Positions 37,336 through 44,754 of a stretch of 64,000 nucleotides of DNA are shown piece after piece. Made by a program: the position numbers and the translations under genes. Source of the DNA: Glutamicibacter soli. Its GTDB lineage: Bacteria; Actinomycetota; Actinomycetes; Actinomycetales; Micrococcaceae. The stretch is taken from contig NZ_POAF01000002.1 of the NCBI RefSeq assembly GCF_003309065.1, positions 62,001 through 126,000 on the forward strand. The letters are read 5' to 3'. Positions within the stretch are counted from its first letter, which is position 1. Each line of letters opens with the position of its first letter. The notes below the pieces were generated by a model. The model did not search any database. It was not told the DNA's origin and saw only the letters and a program-made list of their open reading frames with translations.

Positions 37336-37701
37336 TCATCTAGGAAGTAGGAATAGCTTGCGTCCTAGACGACTTTCGAACCGGTAATAACGATCTGCAC
37401 GCTCACCATTTACGGTGGTGCGTGCACGGTTCATCATCTGAACGACAGTGTCCAGCGACGGCACCATGCCAAGAATCGTGATTGGAAACTGCAAAGACCC
37501 CGGCTGACCGACAAGGAAGAAATCGTCGTCAAATGAATGCAATAATTCGAACCCAAGCGCCTCCCAGTCTTCGAGGAGATGCTGCAAGGTTGGTAGTGCG
37601 ACGTTGTTACGTTCATCGTCGCTCGCCTCGTACCATGAATCGCGGCAGGCCATTAGGACCATGACGCGGTGGGGTGGCTCGGCAGTTGGTTTCACGAACA
37701 T
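37336..37701 (-). CDS. Conserved small protein of unknown function
   Basis: 121 residues. Alternating short strands and helices (VMVLMACRDSWYEAS, LPTLQHLLEDWEALGFELLHSF) suggest a dimeric alpha/beta-barrel or darcynin-like fold, but no family is certain. The start ATG has AGGAGTG upstream. First gene of the AT-richer operon, behind a TTGGAC/TAGTTA promoter candidate. No catalytic residues can be named. Confidence 0.6.
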   Translation of the reverse strand: MFVKPTAEPPHRVMVLMACRDSWYEASDDERNNVALPTLQHLLEDWEALGFELLHSFDDDFFLVGQPGSLQFPITILGMVPSLDTVVQMMNRARTTVNGERADRYYRFESRLGRKLFLLPR

Positions 37702-37735
37702 CGTAGAGACACTCCTAGGAAGTAGGATTGTTGGA

Positions 37736-37798
37736 TAACTAGGGTTGAAAGGGCCTTGTCCAATCGAGTCAATATCTCGCTTCTGTGACGCCCGTTAC
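37736..37798 (-). promoter_or_regulatory. Promoter of the NhaC operon with operator site 1 (GTGACGCCCGTTAC)
   Basis: On the minus strand, TTGGAC (37763-37758), 16 nt, TAGTTA (37741-37736). Upstream of it lies the near-palindrome GTGACGCCCGTTAC (37785-37798), midway to the divergent XRE-cupin regulator gene. Matching sites occur at 42998-43011 and 50257-50270. The site is placed to control the regulator gene as well, suggesting autoregulation. Confidence 0.55.
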
Positions 37799-37866
37799 TT
37801 TAGTATACGTAAATTTTTTTAAATTGCACTACATTTTTCATAACCTGCAATCGTTGAGGACGAAAT

Positions 37867-38409
37867 ATGAGCTTTCCGTTGCGCGTGCGACGACTCCGCC
37901 AGGCTAAAGGGCTAAAAGCAAATGAACTCGCTGAGTCGGCAGGAATCTCAGCTTCCATGCTCAGCCAGGTTGAACGGGGTCTTGTTGACCCGAGCCTCGA
38001 GACTTTGCGCCAGATTGCTCAGGTCTTGGATGTTCCGCTGTTCGAACTATTCGTTCCAGAGGTTGACCGCGAGCAGATGCACGTCTTGCGCGCAGGTGAC
38101 GAGATGACGCTTACAACAAGCTCCGGGGATTTGAAGTACCGTCGTAAGTCGACGGTCGGAAAGCAGCTCGAAGTACTTGCAGGGGAACTGCTACCGGGCG
38201 GCGTCTCGCGCGAGACTGTATGGAGCCACGAAGCGGAGGAATGCATCGTGGTGACCCGTGGCCGGCTCGTGATTGAGACTGACCGCGAACGCCTAGAGCT
38301 ATCTGAGGGCGACAGCTGCCACTTCAATTCCCGAATTCCCCATCGCTTCGTGAACGACACGGAGGAAGGTGTCGGGTTTATTGTCGCAGTGACTCCACCG
38401 AGCCATTGA
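37867..38409 (+). CDS. XRE-cupin transcriptional regulator
   Basis: 180 residues. An N-terminal HTH_3 domain (RVRRLRQAKGLKANELAESA, then SMLSQVERG at about 36-44) is followed by a Cupin_2 sensor domain from about residue 105 (SHEAEECIVVTRG, GDSCHFNSRIPHRF). Proteins of this build (PuuR- and SutR-like) bind palindromes near their own gene and respond to a small metabolite. GAGGACG precedes the ATG. Divergent from the NhaC operon across a GTGACG-N2-CGTTAC site; it is the best local candidate for the protein that reads this motif. Confidence 0.88.
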   Translation: MSFPLRVRRLRQAKGLKANELAESAGISASMLSQVERGLVDPSLETLRQIAQVLDVPLFELFVPEVDREQMHVLRAGDEMTLTTSSGDLKYRRKSTVGKQLEVLAGELLPGGVSRETVWSHEAEECIVVTRGRLVIETDRERLELSEGDSCHFNSRIPHRFVNDTEEGVGFIVAVTPPSH

Positions 38410-38895
38410 CACCAAAGCCTGGCCAGAAAGCCAACGAGCTGCGTTTCAACGATCGCTCAGGCATTAGGTGGCACGTGTGCATGCATCGATCAATATATGT
38501 GTGCTCTGGGATGGCCGTTGAGCAAGTCAGCCCGCAACTGCTACTCGTCTTCTATGCAAGCACCCTGGGAGAATGGCCCTATTTCTTTCCCGGGTCTGGC
38601 AACGGCAATGGAGATAATCTGTCGGGATGTTTCGTTCACAGCCCACTTCATCCACGAACTCGGGCGTTCAAATAGAACATCCGCAATGGTTGTTCCAGTA
38701 CTCATTGCGGTTGGCTCAGAGCCTGCTGAGTCTTGGAGAAGTGTTCTCCAGTTCGCTACGGAGAATCGTGTTCATTCACGGCAAGCGCCCCTGCAGGTGG
38801 CAAAGTTTCAAATGACTTACGACATGTGTTTGCTGCCCTCGGTGCGGATCACGCTATCGGAACCGACTACCAACAGCAAAGGAATGAGCTGTCAT
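38410..38895 (+). pseudogene. Degenerate DNA, possible remnant of a nitrilase-superfamily gene
   Basis: No intact gene. One plus-strand frame (about 38560-38800) keeps weak likeness to a carbon-nitrogen hydrolase or apolipoprotein N-acyltransferase catalytic region: AMEIICRDVSF followed by AMVVPVLIAV, the place of the nucleophile Cys and the following strand. Flanking parts cannot be aligned by eye, and there is no start codon with a ribosome binding site. Treated as decayed DNA next to the IS remnants. Confidence 0.3.
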
Positions 38896-38932
38896 GATGT
38901 TGTGAGATACGCGTTCGTAGGAGAATGAGCGC

Positions 38933-39192
38933 ATGTCCAAACGTCAGAAATTCACCCCCGGGCTTCCGTGCCGAAGCAGTCGAACTGGCGATCTCGTCCC
39001 AGAAGAGCCTGGTCGAGGTCGCAGCTTCCCTGGGCATTTACGAGGGAATCCTGGGCAATTGGGTCCGTGCCTACCGCGCCGAGCATCCTGAAGCGGAAAC
39101 AGAGGAACGCGGACCGGTGGAATGGGCCCAGTACAAGTTGCTGCGCAAGGAACTGTTGGAGGTGAAACGGGAGAACGACTTTTTAAAAGAAT
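38933..39192 (+). pseudogene. IS3-family orfA, frameshifted and cut
   Basis: The natural start is the ATG at 38933 (MSKRQKFTP). A frameshift within about 38955-38970 moves the homology to the frame reading FRAEAVELAISSQKSL. The helix-turn-helix and leucine-zipper region (LRKELLEVKRENDFLK) follows. The sequence is then interrupted at about 39192, where the IS481 end begins, so the usual orfA C-terminus is missing. Confidence 0.75.
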
Positions 39193-39985
39193 GTGTGATG
39201 TCTCGACACAGCGGTAACAATCCTGTTTCATCACATCGGTGACTTATCCCTCCTCAGGCATGTTCTGGAACTTCGCCTTCGCATGCCGCAAACTCAAATA
39301 CGTGACCCCGTCAGGAAACGGGAAATCATATTTCGTGACCAGCTCGCCATCCATCGAAACCACCATCAGCTCCTCGGCATCCCAGATGACCTTCACGTGG
39401 GTGGAGCGCAGCAACTTGCCCAGATAGAGCTGAACCCCGGCCACCTTCATGCACCGGTTCTTATTCACTTTCATCAGCTGGCTGCCTGCAGGTTCCATCT
39501 GATCAGCCCGCAGCGTGGCGCTGAGCTTCACCGGTTCCGGCGCCACCTCCGGAACCGCAGCCGGGGCTTGGCCCGGGCCTCGGCAAGGGTGGCAAGGGCT
39601 GCTTCGGCGATGGTGGAGCTGGGCGTGGTGCTCAGCTTCACCCATTCACCTGGCGCCAGCGGCTGCGGAATCGGCGTGGCATCCTATGCTTCCTGTGGCG
39701 TGCAGCGATCCTCCAGGGACTGGTGGCCACGCTGGGTATTGTAGGCCTGGTCAAAGACATCGACCTGAGCTTGCAGCTCGGCAAGGTCCTTGGCGAACGG
39801 CCGCTTCTTCAGCCACTTGAACAAAGTCGAATGGAACCTCTCATTCTTCCCCTGGGTCGTGGGCCTATACGGTTTGCCGGTGATCGTGGCGACGCCCAGG
39901 CTGTTGGCGTAGGCGACCAGTTCGCTGGTGATGCCCCGGCGGATTGGAATCAGGGCATCCCCGTTATCTGAGTTAAGCCGATATC
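39192..39985 (-). pseudogene. IS481-family transposase, 3' half, with stop and frameshift
   Basis: Reading leftwards from 39985: the second catalytic Asp region (SDNGDALIPIRRG), GKPYRPTTQGKNERFHSTL with the Glu, then QSLEDRCTPQEA. An in-frame TAG follows near 39683 (probably a former Trp codon), then DATPIPQPLAPGEW. A further frameshift precedes the C-terminal domain (KVNKNRCMKVAGVQLYLG), which ends at 39244. The left terminus resembles IS481 ends (TGTGATGTCTCGACAC from about 39194). The 5' half is absent. Confidence 0.8.
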
Positions 39986-39995
39986 GGCTTAACTC
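39970..39995. repeat. 26-bp perfect palindrome at the junction of two transposase remnants
   Basis: The sequence 39970-39995 equals its own reverse complement. To the right it reads into IS3 orfB (RLNSDRGTQY), to the left on the other strand into the IS481 transposase (RLNSDNGDAL). Both reading frames pass through the same RYRLNSD codons, ending at a catalytic Asp of each DDE transposase. Confidence 0.9.
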
Positions 39996-40302
39996 GGATC
40001 GAGGAACGCAGTACACCTCGTACGCGTTCCAGGCATGGTGCGCCGTGCAGGGCGTGCACCAGTCGATGGGCCGCACCGGGGGTTGGGATAACGCCGTCGC
40101 TGAGTCGACCTTCTCGACGATCAAGAACGAAATGTATCATCACCAGGCCTTCACCAGCAGGATGGCAGCGCGTACCGCGGTGATGGAGTACATCGAGGTC
40201 TGGTACAACCGGAAGCGCCCGCATACAACTAATGCCGGGCTCAGTCCTCAGGCGGCGCTGGACTCGTATTGGGAAAGGAATTCTCTGGCCCTTGCGGCTT
40301 GA
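39982..40302 (+). pseudogene. IS3-family orfB (transposase), C-terminal third
   Basis: Starts inside the palindrome and reads SDRGTQYTSYAFQAW, the second Asp of the DDE triad. It continues with SMGRTGGWDNAVAEST and STIKNEMYH with the Glu, then WYNRKRPHTTNAGLSP, a typical IS3 orfB end. The N-terminal two thirds, including the first Asp, are missing. The natural stop codon is kept. Confidence 0.85.
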
Positions 40303-40352
40303 GGATATTTAGAAGAGATTAAAGATCGTGTCTCAGAAACTTGACCAGCTCA

Positions 40353-40386
40353 GAAGACCTGCGGAGGCGTGCCTCCGCAGGTCTTC
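40353..40386. terminator. Terminator hairpin between the IS mosaic and the ThDP-enzyme gene
   Basis: A perfect 16-bp stem (40353-40368 with 40371-40386) and a 2-nt turn. On the plus strand it is followed by GTTTC; on the minus strand it lies 17 nt after the ThDP-enzyme stop. Confidence 0.65.
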
Positions 40387-40403
40387 GTTTCACTTCTATG
40401 GGC

Positions 40404-42056
40404 TTAGTGCCCCTTGAAGGCTTCGGCCAGCCACCAGGCGCCGCCGTCCGAGGCGATCTTCGCGTCGATGACCAACGGCCCCTGAGGGTCTGAATCCAGC
40501 CATGTCTGCACCGCCTGCAAATCCGACACCGAACGCACCGTAATCCCCTGGGCCCCGAACCCGCGCCCGATAGCGGCGAAATCGGTTTCTGGGAATACCA
40601 CCGAGCCCATGTCCGGAGCCTCTTCGGCCTCTCCGAAGTGGTGCACCTCTGCACCATAGGCCGCGTCGTTGTAGACAATGCATACCAGCGGCAGTTTTAG
40701 GCGCACCGCGGTATCAAGTTCGGAGATGGCCATGTGGAAGCCGCCGTCTCCGGTGCCCAGCACCGGCAGCCGCTCTGGCTGCGCCAGCGCCGCGCCGATG
40801 GCCGTGTACAGGCCAAGGCCGATGGACTGGAAGGCCTGGGTGAAGCAGAAGCCGTGCTCGTCCGGCACATCCAGGAACTGGCTCGGGTATCCCATGAAGT
40901 TGCCCGAATCCACGCTCACCACGCGTTCAGCCGGCAGGATCTCGTCCAGTGCCTTGGTCAACGTCCGCGGGTCGATGGACGATCCGGTGGACAGGTCCGC
41001 GTAGCCGACCTGCTGCCACCGGGCCTGGGAACCGATGCGTTCCTTCACGTCCTCGGTGCGGTAGCCCCGGTGCGGCGCGGTCTTCTGGGCCAGCAGCAGC
41101 TCCAGCACGTCCTTGGCGCATTCGGCGCTGTCCCCCACGATGCCCAGGTCGACCGGTCGGTTCGCGCCCAAGGCCGGTTCGTCCAAATCCACCTGGACCA
41201 CCTTGGCACCGCGTCCGATCAGGTGCCCGTGGCGCATGGTCCACATGTTCAGTGCGCAACCGAATCCGACAATCAGGTCCGCGCCGGAGATGAGCTCGGC
41301 GGCCAGCGGGGAGGAGAAGCCGCCGGAAATGCCCAGGTTGAATTCATCCTCGTTGAACAGTCCCTTGGCCACGGCGCTGGTAGCCACCAGTGCGCCGGTA
41401 TGGCTGGCCAGTGCAAGGATCTCCTGCTTCGCGTTGCGGCCTCCGCGGCCGGCAACGAATACCGGACGCTGGGCATTTTCCAACAGGACCGCCAGGGCCC
41501 GCGCGGCATCGCGCGAAGGGCGGATCGGTTCGCGCGGCACGATCTCGATTTGCTCTGTTGTTTCCGGGGCCGGCAGGGCCTGGACGTTCAGCGGAAGATT
41601 CAGAACCACTGTCCGGCGGTCGTTGACTGCGGTGCGGTAGGCGCGCACCGTATCGGCCACCGCGCTCTGCGCGCTGTGGATCCGCTCGGAGACCGCGTAG
41701 ACGGAGGCCGCAAACGAGTCCTGGTCCATGGCGAAGTTGGAGTACACTGCGCTGGGAGCGGCCTCGGCTGCCAGCACGATCATCGGCGTTCGAGACTTGG
41801 CCGCTTCCCCGATGCCGGTGGCGGCATTGGTCAGCCCGCAGCCCTGGTGCACCGATACCACCCCGACTTCGCCGCTGGTGCGCGAGTAGGCGTCGGCCAT
41901 CGTCGCCGCTCCGCCCTCGTGGCGGGCGGCTGTGTAGGGCACGCCGTGTTCGATCAGGGCATTGGTAATGGTGAAGTTTCCGCTGCCGACAACTCCGAAG
42001 GCATGACCCACGCCGAGCTCCGCGAGGGTTTTTCCTACTAGTTCTGCAACATTCAT
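40404..42056 (-). CDS. Thiamine-diphosphate-dependent enzyme, benzoylformate-decarboxylase/acetolactate-synthase-like
   Basis: 550 residues from ATG 42056 (AAGGAAAC site). Catalytic Glu47 in ARHEGGA; His70 at the position where benzoylformate decarboxylase has an active-site His; ThDP/Mg motif GDG (436-438) to Asn463. Three-domain ThDP decarboxylase layout with a central domain (VFVAGRGGRNA). Follows the isatin-hydrolase-like gene by 131 nt on the same strand. Isatinate is 2-aminobenzoylformate, so decarboxylation of isatinate to 2-aminobenzaldehyde is a chemically sensible proposal; it remains inference. Confidence 0.85.
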   Translation of the reverse strand: MNVAELVGKTLAELGVGHAFGVVGSGNFTITNALIEHGVPYTAARHEGGAATMADAYSRTSGEVGVVSVHQGCGLTNAATGIGEAAKSRTPMIVLAAEAAPSAVYSNFAMDQDSFAASVYAVSERIHSAQSAVADTVRAYRTAVNDRRTVVLNLPLNVQALPAPETTEQIEIVPREPIRPSRDAARALAVLLENAQRPVFVAGRGGRNAKQEILALASHTGALVATSAVAKGLFNEDEFNLGISGGFSSPLAAELISGADLIVGFGCALNMWTMRHGHLIGRGAKVVQVDLDEPALGANRPVDLGIVGDSAECAKDVLELLLAQKTAPHRGYRTEDVKERIGSQARWQQVGYADLSTGSSIDPRTLTKALDEILPAERVVSVDSGNFMGYPSQFLDVPDEHGFCFTQAFQSIGLGLYTAIGAALAQPERLPVLGTGDGGFHMAISELDTAVRLKLPLVCIVYNDAAYGAEVHHFGEAEEAPDMGSVVFPETDFAAIGRGFGAQGITVRSVSDLQAVQTWLDSDPQGPLVIDAKIASDGGAWWLAEAFKGH

Positions 42057-42187
42057 GGATGTTTCCTTATTATCGTGCCGGGGTGCCGATAGCTGGCAGA
42101 TCCGGGTTCGGGCCGCAGCGGCCGGGGCTGGTCCAGGATGGTCGAGGCGGCCCGCGCTCATCCTTGCTTGGAGCGCGGGCTGGGCCG

Positions 42188-42955
42188 CTACATCAGCGCC
42201 AGCACTCGCGTCGGCGCACCGGTGCCGCCCACGATGGGCAGCGGCGCGACAACGATCATCGCGCCGAACATGGGCAGCTTGGACAGGTTTTTCAGCGACG
42301 TGATGCCGTACTTGTCATTGCCCAGCAAGAAATTGTGCATTGGGAACGGCGGGTCGAGCAGGGCCGCGTTGCCCGCATCGATACCCACGGTTTCCACGCC
42401 GACCCCGGAGATGTCGAGCTCCTCGGCGATGTACCGGGCGCATTCGGCGGTGAACCCCGGTGTATGCGATCCATTGTCGTCCAAGTTCAGGAAGGCGGCA
42501 CGGTCCTCGCCGTACTGGTCCCAGCCGGTGCGGAAGAGCAGCCAAGCATTGGCCGGAAATTCTCCGTGCGCCTCCTGCCAAGACTTCAGATCCTCGACGC
42601 TAATCAGGTAGTCGGGGTCGGCTGCTGCTTCCGCACTGAAGTCGAGCACCACCGCGGGTCCAACGAGACGCTGCGGATCAATCTGGGATACGTCCTTGCC
42701 CTCCCGACCCGAGATCCAGTGCACCGGGGCATCGATGTGGGTTCCGATGTGCTCACCGGTGTGGATGTTGTGGTGCTTCCAGAACGGGCCGGGCTCATTG
42801 TAGGCCGACACCTCTTCGAGGCTGAAGTCGATCAGGTTCGAGAAGGGATCCGGCAGAACCAGCGTTGGGGTGTCCTTGGACAGCGGAGCGGTGAGGTCCT
42901 GGACCGTCACCGATCCGGCAGCCAGCGACGTCAGCACGTGGGTTAGTTGAGTCAT
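42188..42955 (-). CDS. Cyclase-family metal hydrolase (isatin hydrolase/kynurenine formamidase type)
   Basis: 255 residues from ATG 42955 (GGAGG site). The Mn/Zn-binding signature HIGTHIDAPVH is at residues 69-79. Later family blocks are WLLFRTGWD and GVETVGIDAGN. Longer than typical KynB (~210) and similar in length to isatin hydrolases, which open isatin to isatinate; it could also be a kynurenine formamidase-like or other ring-amide hydrolase. Its promoter carries a 20-bp perfect palindrome. The ThDP enzyme gene follows it. Confidence 0.83.
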   Translation of the reverse strand: MTQLTHVLTSLAAGSVTVQDLTAPLSKDTPTLVLPDPFSNLIDFSLEEVSAYNEPGPFWKHHNIHTGEHIGTHIDAPVHWISGREGKDVSQIDPQRLVGPAVVLDFSAEAAADPDYLISVEDLKSWQEAHGEFPANAWLLFRTGWDQYGEDRAAFLNLDDNGSHTPGFTAECARYIAEELDISGVGVETVGIDAGNAALLDPPFPMHNFLLGNDKYGITSLKNLSKLPMFGAMIVVAPLPIVGGTGAPTRVLALM

Positions 42956-42994
42956 TACGCCTCCATGAAAAGGGAAAGAATCATATATGGAATA

Positions 42995-43014
42995 TTCGTG
43001 ACGATCGTCACGAA
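42995..43014. promoter_or_regulatory. Operator site 2: perfect 20-bp palindrome TTCGTGACGATCGTCACGAA
   Basis: Fully self-complementary over 20 bp, 40-60 nt upstream of the cyclase start codon. Its core GTGACGATCGTCAC (42998-43011) matches the sites at 37785-37798 and 50257-50270. Almost certainly a binding site for a dimeric regulator of the cyclase/ThDP operon. Confidence 0.7.
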
Positions 43015-43079
43015 GTTTGCATGAGCACAATCTATCAGTCGTAGTTTGCGCTGGGAAGAGTTCGGCAGTCAATGACCGA

Positions 43080-44687
43080 CTATTTCCTGCGGCGCTTGGC
43101 TGCGCGTATCAACTGCTGCGCCGCCAGGTGGCCGGAGCCGCCGCCCAGTCCCGGACCGGGATGGCTTGCCGCGCCGATATGCCAGACGCCCTTCACCGGC
43201 TGCCGGCCGCGGCCCGCCGCGGGCATCGGGCGCCACAGCAGATTCTGGAACAGCTCCGCAGATCCGCCGTAGGGGTCGCCGGCCACGGCATTCGGGTTGG
43301 CCTGTGCCAGCGCCGCGGGACTGATGACCTTGCGGGCCAGGACCAGGTCCTTGAAGCCCGGGGCGTATGCCTCAATGCGCGCCAGCACCCGGTCGACGTA
43401 CCGGTCCACCAGTTCATCGCTCCAGCCTTGGGACGTATCCAGTTCCCCGGCGGCGTCCCCCTTCGGGGCAAAGGGCACTTCCTGCAACTGGATCCACAGC
43501 GTTGCCTTGCCTTCCGGGGCACGGCTCGAATCCAACACGCACTGCTGGCCCACCACAATGGTCGGCTCGGCCGGAAGCAGGCCCGCCTCGGCCTGGGCGC
43601 AGGCGATCGCCGTGGAGTTCGAGCCGGTGCCCAAATGGACCAGCGGTGTTGTTGCCAGCCGCTCGTCGCTCCACGGCACCGGTGCATCTAGCGCGAGGTG
43701 GATCTGCATCGCGGCCCGCCCGGGAAGGTAGCTGCCCGTGCCGAGGGGGAAGGTCTTCGCACTGTCCTGCTCCCCCAGCAGATCCTCGTAGAGTCCGGGC
43801 ACCGAGGCGGAAGCCAGCACCGCATGCTGTGCGGTGAAGTCCCCGCGATCGGTGGACACTGTCCGAACCCCGCCGTTCAGGGATCCGATCTTCTCCGCCT
43901 TCGTTCCGGTATGGATCTTCACCCCGCGTTCGATCAGCAGCGCTTCGAAGGCCTTCAGGAAGTTCCCGGCGCCGCCTTCAACCACCGGAAGCCCGAACTG
44001 GTGCATGCTGGCGGCCATCACGGGGAGCATGATGCCGCCGCTGGCCTGTTCCGGGCCCAACCCGGCGTGCAGCAGCCACGGGGCCCACAGCTGGTCTGCT
44101 TCAGTTCCCGCGAAACGGCTCCGGGTGTAGTTGCGCCCGCTCATCAGCGCCTGCCTCACCAAGTTCTGCGCGTTGCCCACCCCCATGCGCAGCGCCTTGA
44201 ATCCGAGCTTGGCCAGGGCCGGCCAGGTCATCTCGCTGCCCAAGGCTCCGAAAACCACAGGCGCTTGGGCGCCGAACTCCTCCATCATCTGCAGGTAGGC
44301 CAGCCGGTCGCCGTCATTTTCGAACAGGTCCGCGGTAGCCTTCGGGTCGCGGGTGGCCATCGACGTGAGCCGCCTGCCTTCGGCGTCGGTTCCGATACTG
44401 GCGGTCACCCACTGTGTGCCGGCGTCCTCGGTGTTGCGGTAGCGCAGGCCATGGCGGTGGAGGTCTTCGCCCAGGGCCGCATAACCCGGTCCCGAGACGA
44501 ACAGCGGATGCCAGGAGGAATACGTATCGTGGATGAATCCGGGCAGCGTCAATTCCCCGGAATCGATGAACCCGCCGATCTTCTCGTGCTGCTCCAGCAG
44601 CGTGACCGAGGCCCCAGCGCCTGCCAGTTCCGCGGCGGCCACCAGGGAATTGATTCCCGAACCGATGATGACGTAGTCGCTGTGCAT
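43080..44687 (-). CDS. NAD(P)/FAD-dependent oxidoreductase, phytoene-desaturase (CrtI)-like
   Basis: 535 residues from ATG 44687 (GGGGAGAAG site). GSGINSLVAAAELA dinucleotide motif near residue 8 and GxGxxG variants typical of CrtI/amine-oxidase-type flavoproteins; C-terminal GVWHIGAASHPGPGLGGGSGH closes the FAD site. No carotenoid genes are nearby, so carotenoid desaturation is unlikely. Lying between the styrene/indole-type monooxygenase genes and the cyclase gene, it may oxidise an indoline or dioxindole intermediate toward isatin. That role is a guess from position. Confidence 0.82.
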   Translation of the reverse strand: MHSDYVIIGSGINSLVAAAELAGAGASVTLLEQHEKIGGFIDSGELTLPGFIHDTYSSWHPLFVSGPGYAALGEDLHRHGLRYRNTEDAGTQWVTASIGTDAEGRRLTSMATRDPKATADLFENDGDRLAYLQMMEEFGAQAPVVFGALGSEMTWPALAKLGFKALRMGVGNAQNLVRQALMSGRNYTRSRFAGTEADQLWAPWLLHAGLGPEQASGGIMLPVMAASMHQFGLPVVEGGAGNFLKAFEALLIERGVKIHTGTKAEKIGSLNGGVRTVSTDRGDFTAQHAVLASASVPGLYEDLLGEQDSAKTFPLGTGSYLPGRAAMQIHLALDAPVPWSDERLATTPLVHLGTGSNSTAIACAQAEAGLLPAEPTIVVGQQCVLDSSRAPEGKATLWIQLQEVPFAPKGDAAGELDTSQGWSDELVDRYVDRVLARIEAYAPGFKDLVLARKVISPAALAQANPNAVAGDPYGGSAELFQNLLWRPMPAAGRGRQPVKGVWHIGAASHPGPGLGGGSGHLAAQQLIRAAKRRRK

Positions 44688-44719
44688 CTTCTCCCCTACT
44701 GTTGCAATTCTGGTTGCCC

Positions 44720-44750
44720 AAGCGCCTGCGCCGAAAAGGCGCAGGCGCTT
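44720..44750 (-). terminator. Intercistronic hairpin between the StyA2B and CrtI-like genes
   Basis: A 13-bp perfect stem (44720-44732 with 44738-44750), loop GAAAA. No T-run follows on the minus strand, so it may slow or partly end transcription, or protect the 3' end of the upstream message. Confidence 0.55.
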
Positions 44751-44754
44751 TGGT

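Larger units (their letters stand above)
38898..40345 (+). mobile_element. Dead IS3-family element split by an IS481-family remnant
   Basis: An IS3-type orfA piece lies on the left and the 3' part of orfB on the right; an IS481-type transposase remnant on the opposite strand fills the middle. Imperfect terminal repeats can be seen: TTGTGAGATACGCG at 38900-38913 and the inverse of TTCTGAGACACGAT at 40325-40338 (11 of 14 matching). Exact ends are uncertain. Neither transposase can be functional. Confidence 0.75.

Noticed and set aside
38925-39242. An apparently intact 105-residue IS3 orfA
   Set aside because: The frame joins a false start to the homologous part. The natural start at 38933 is in another frame, and the C-terminus runs into the IS481 end.
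43080-44687. Carotenoid biosynthesis enzyme (CrtI)
   Set aside because: No phytoene synthase or GGPP synthase gene nearby; the context is aromatic/indole metabolism.
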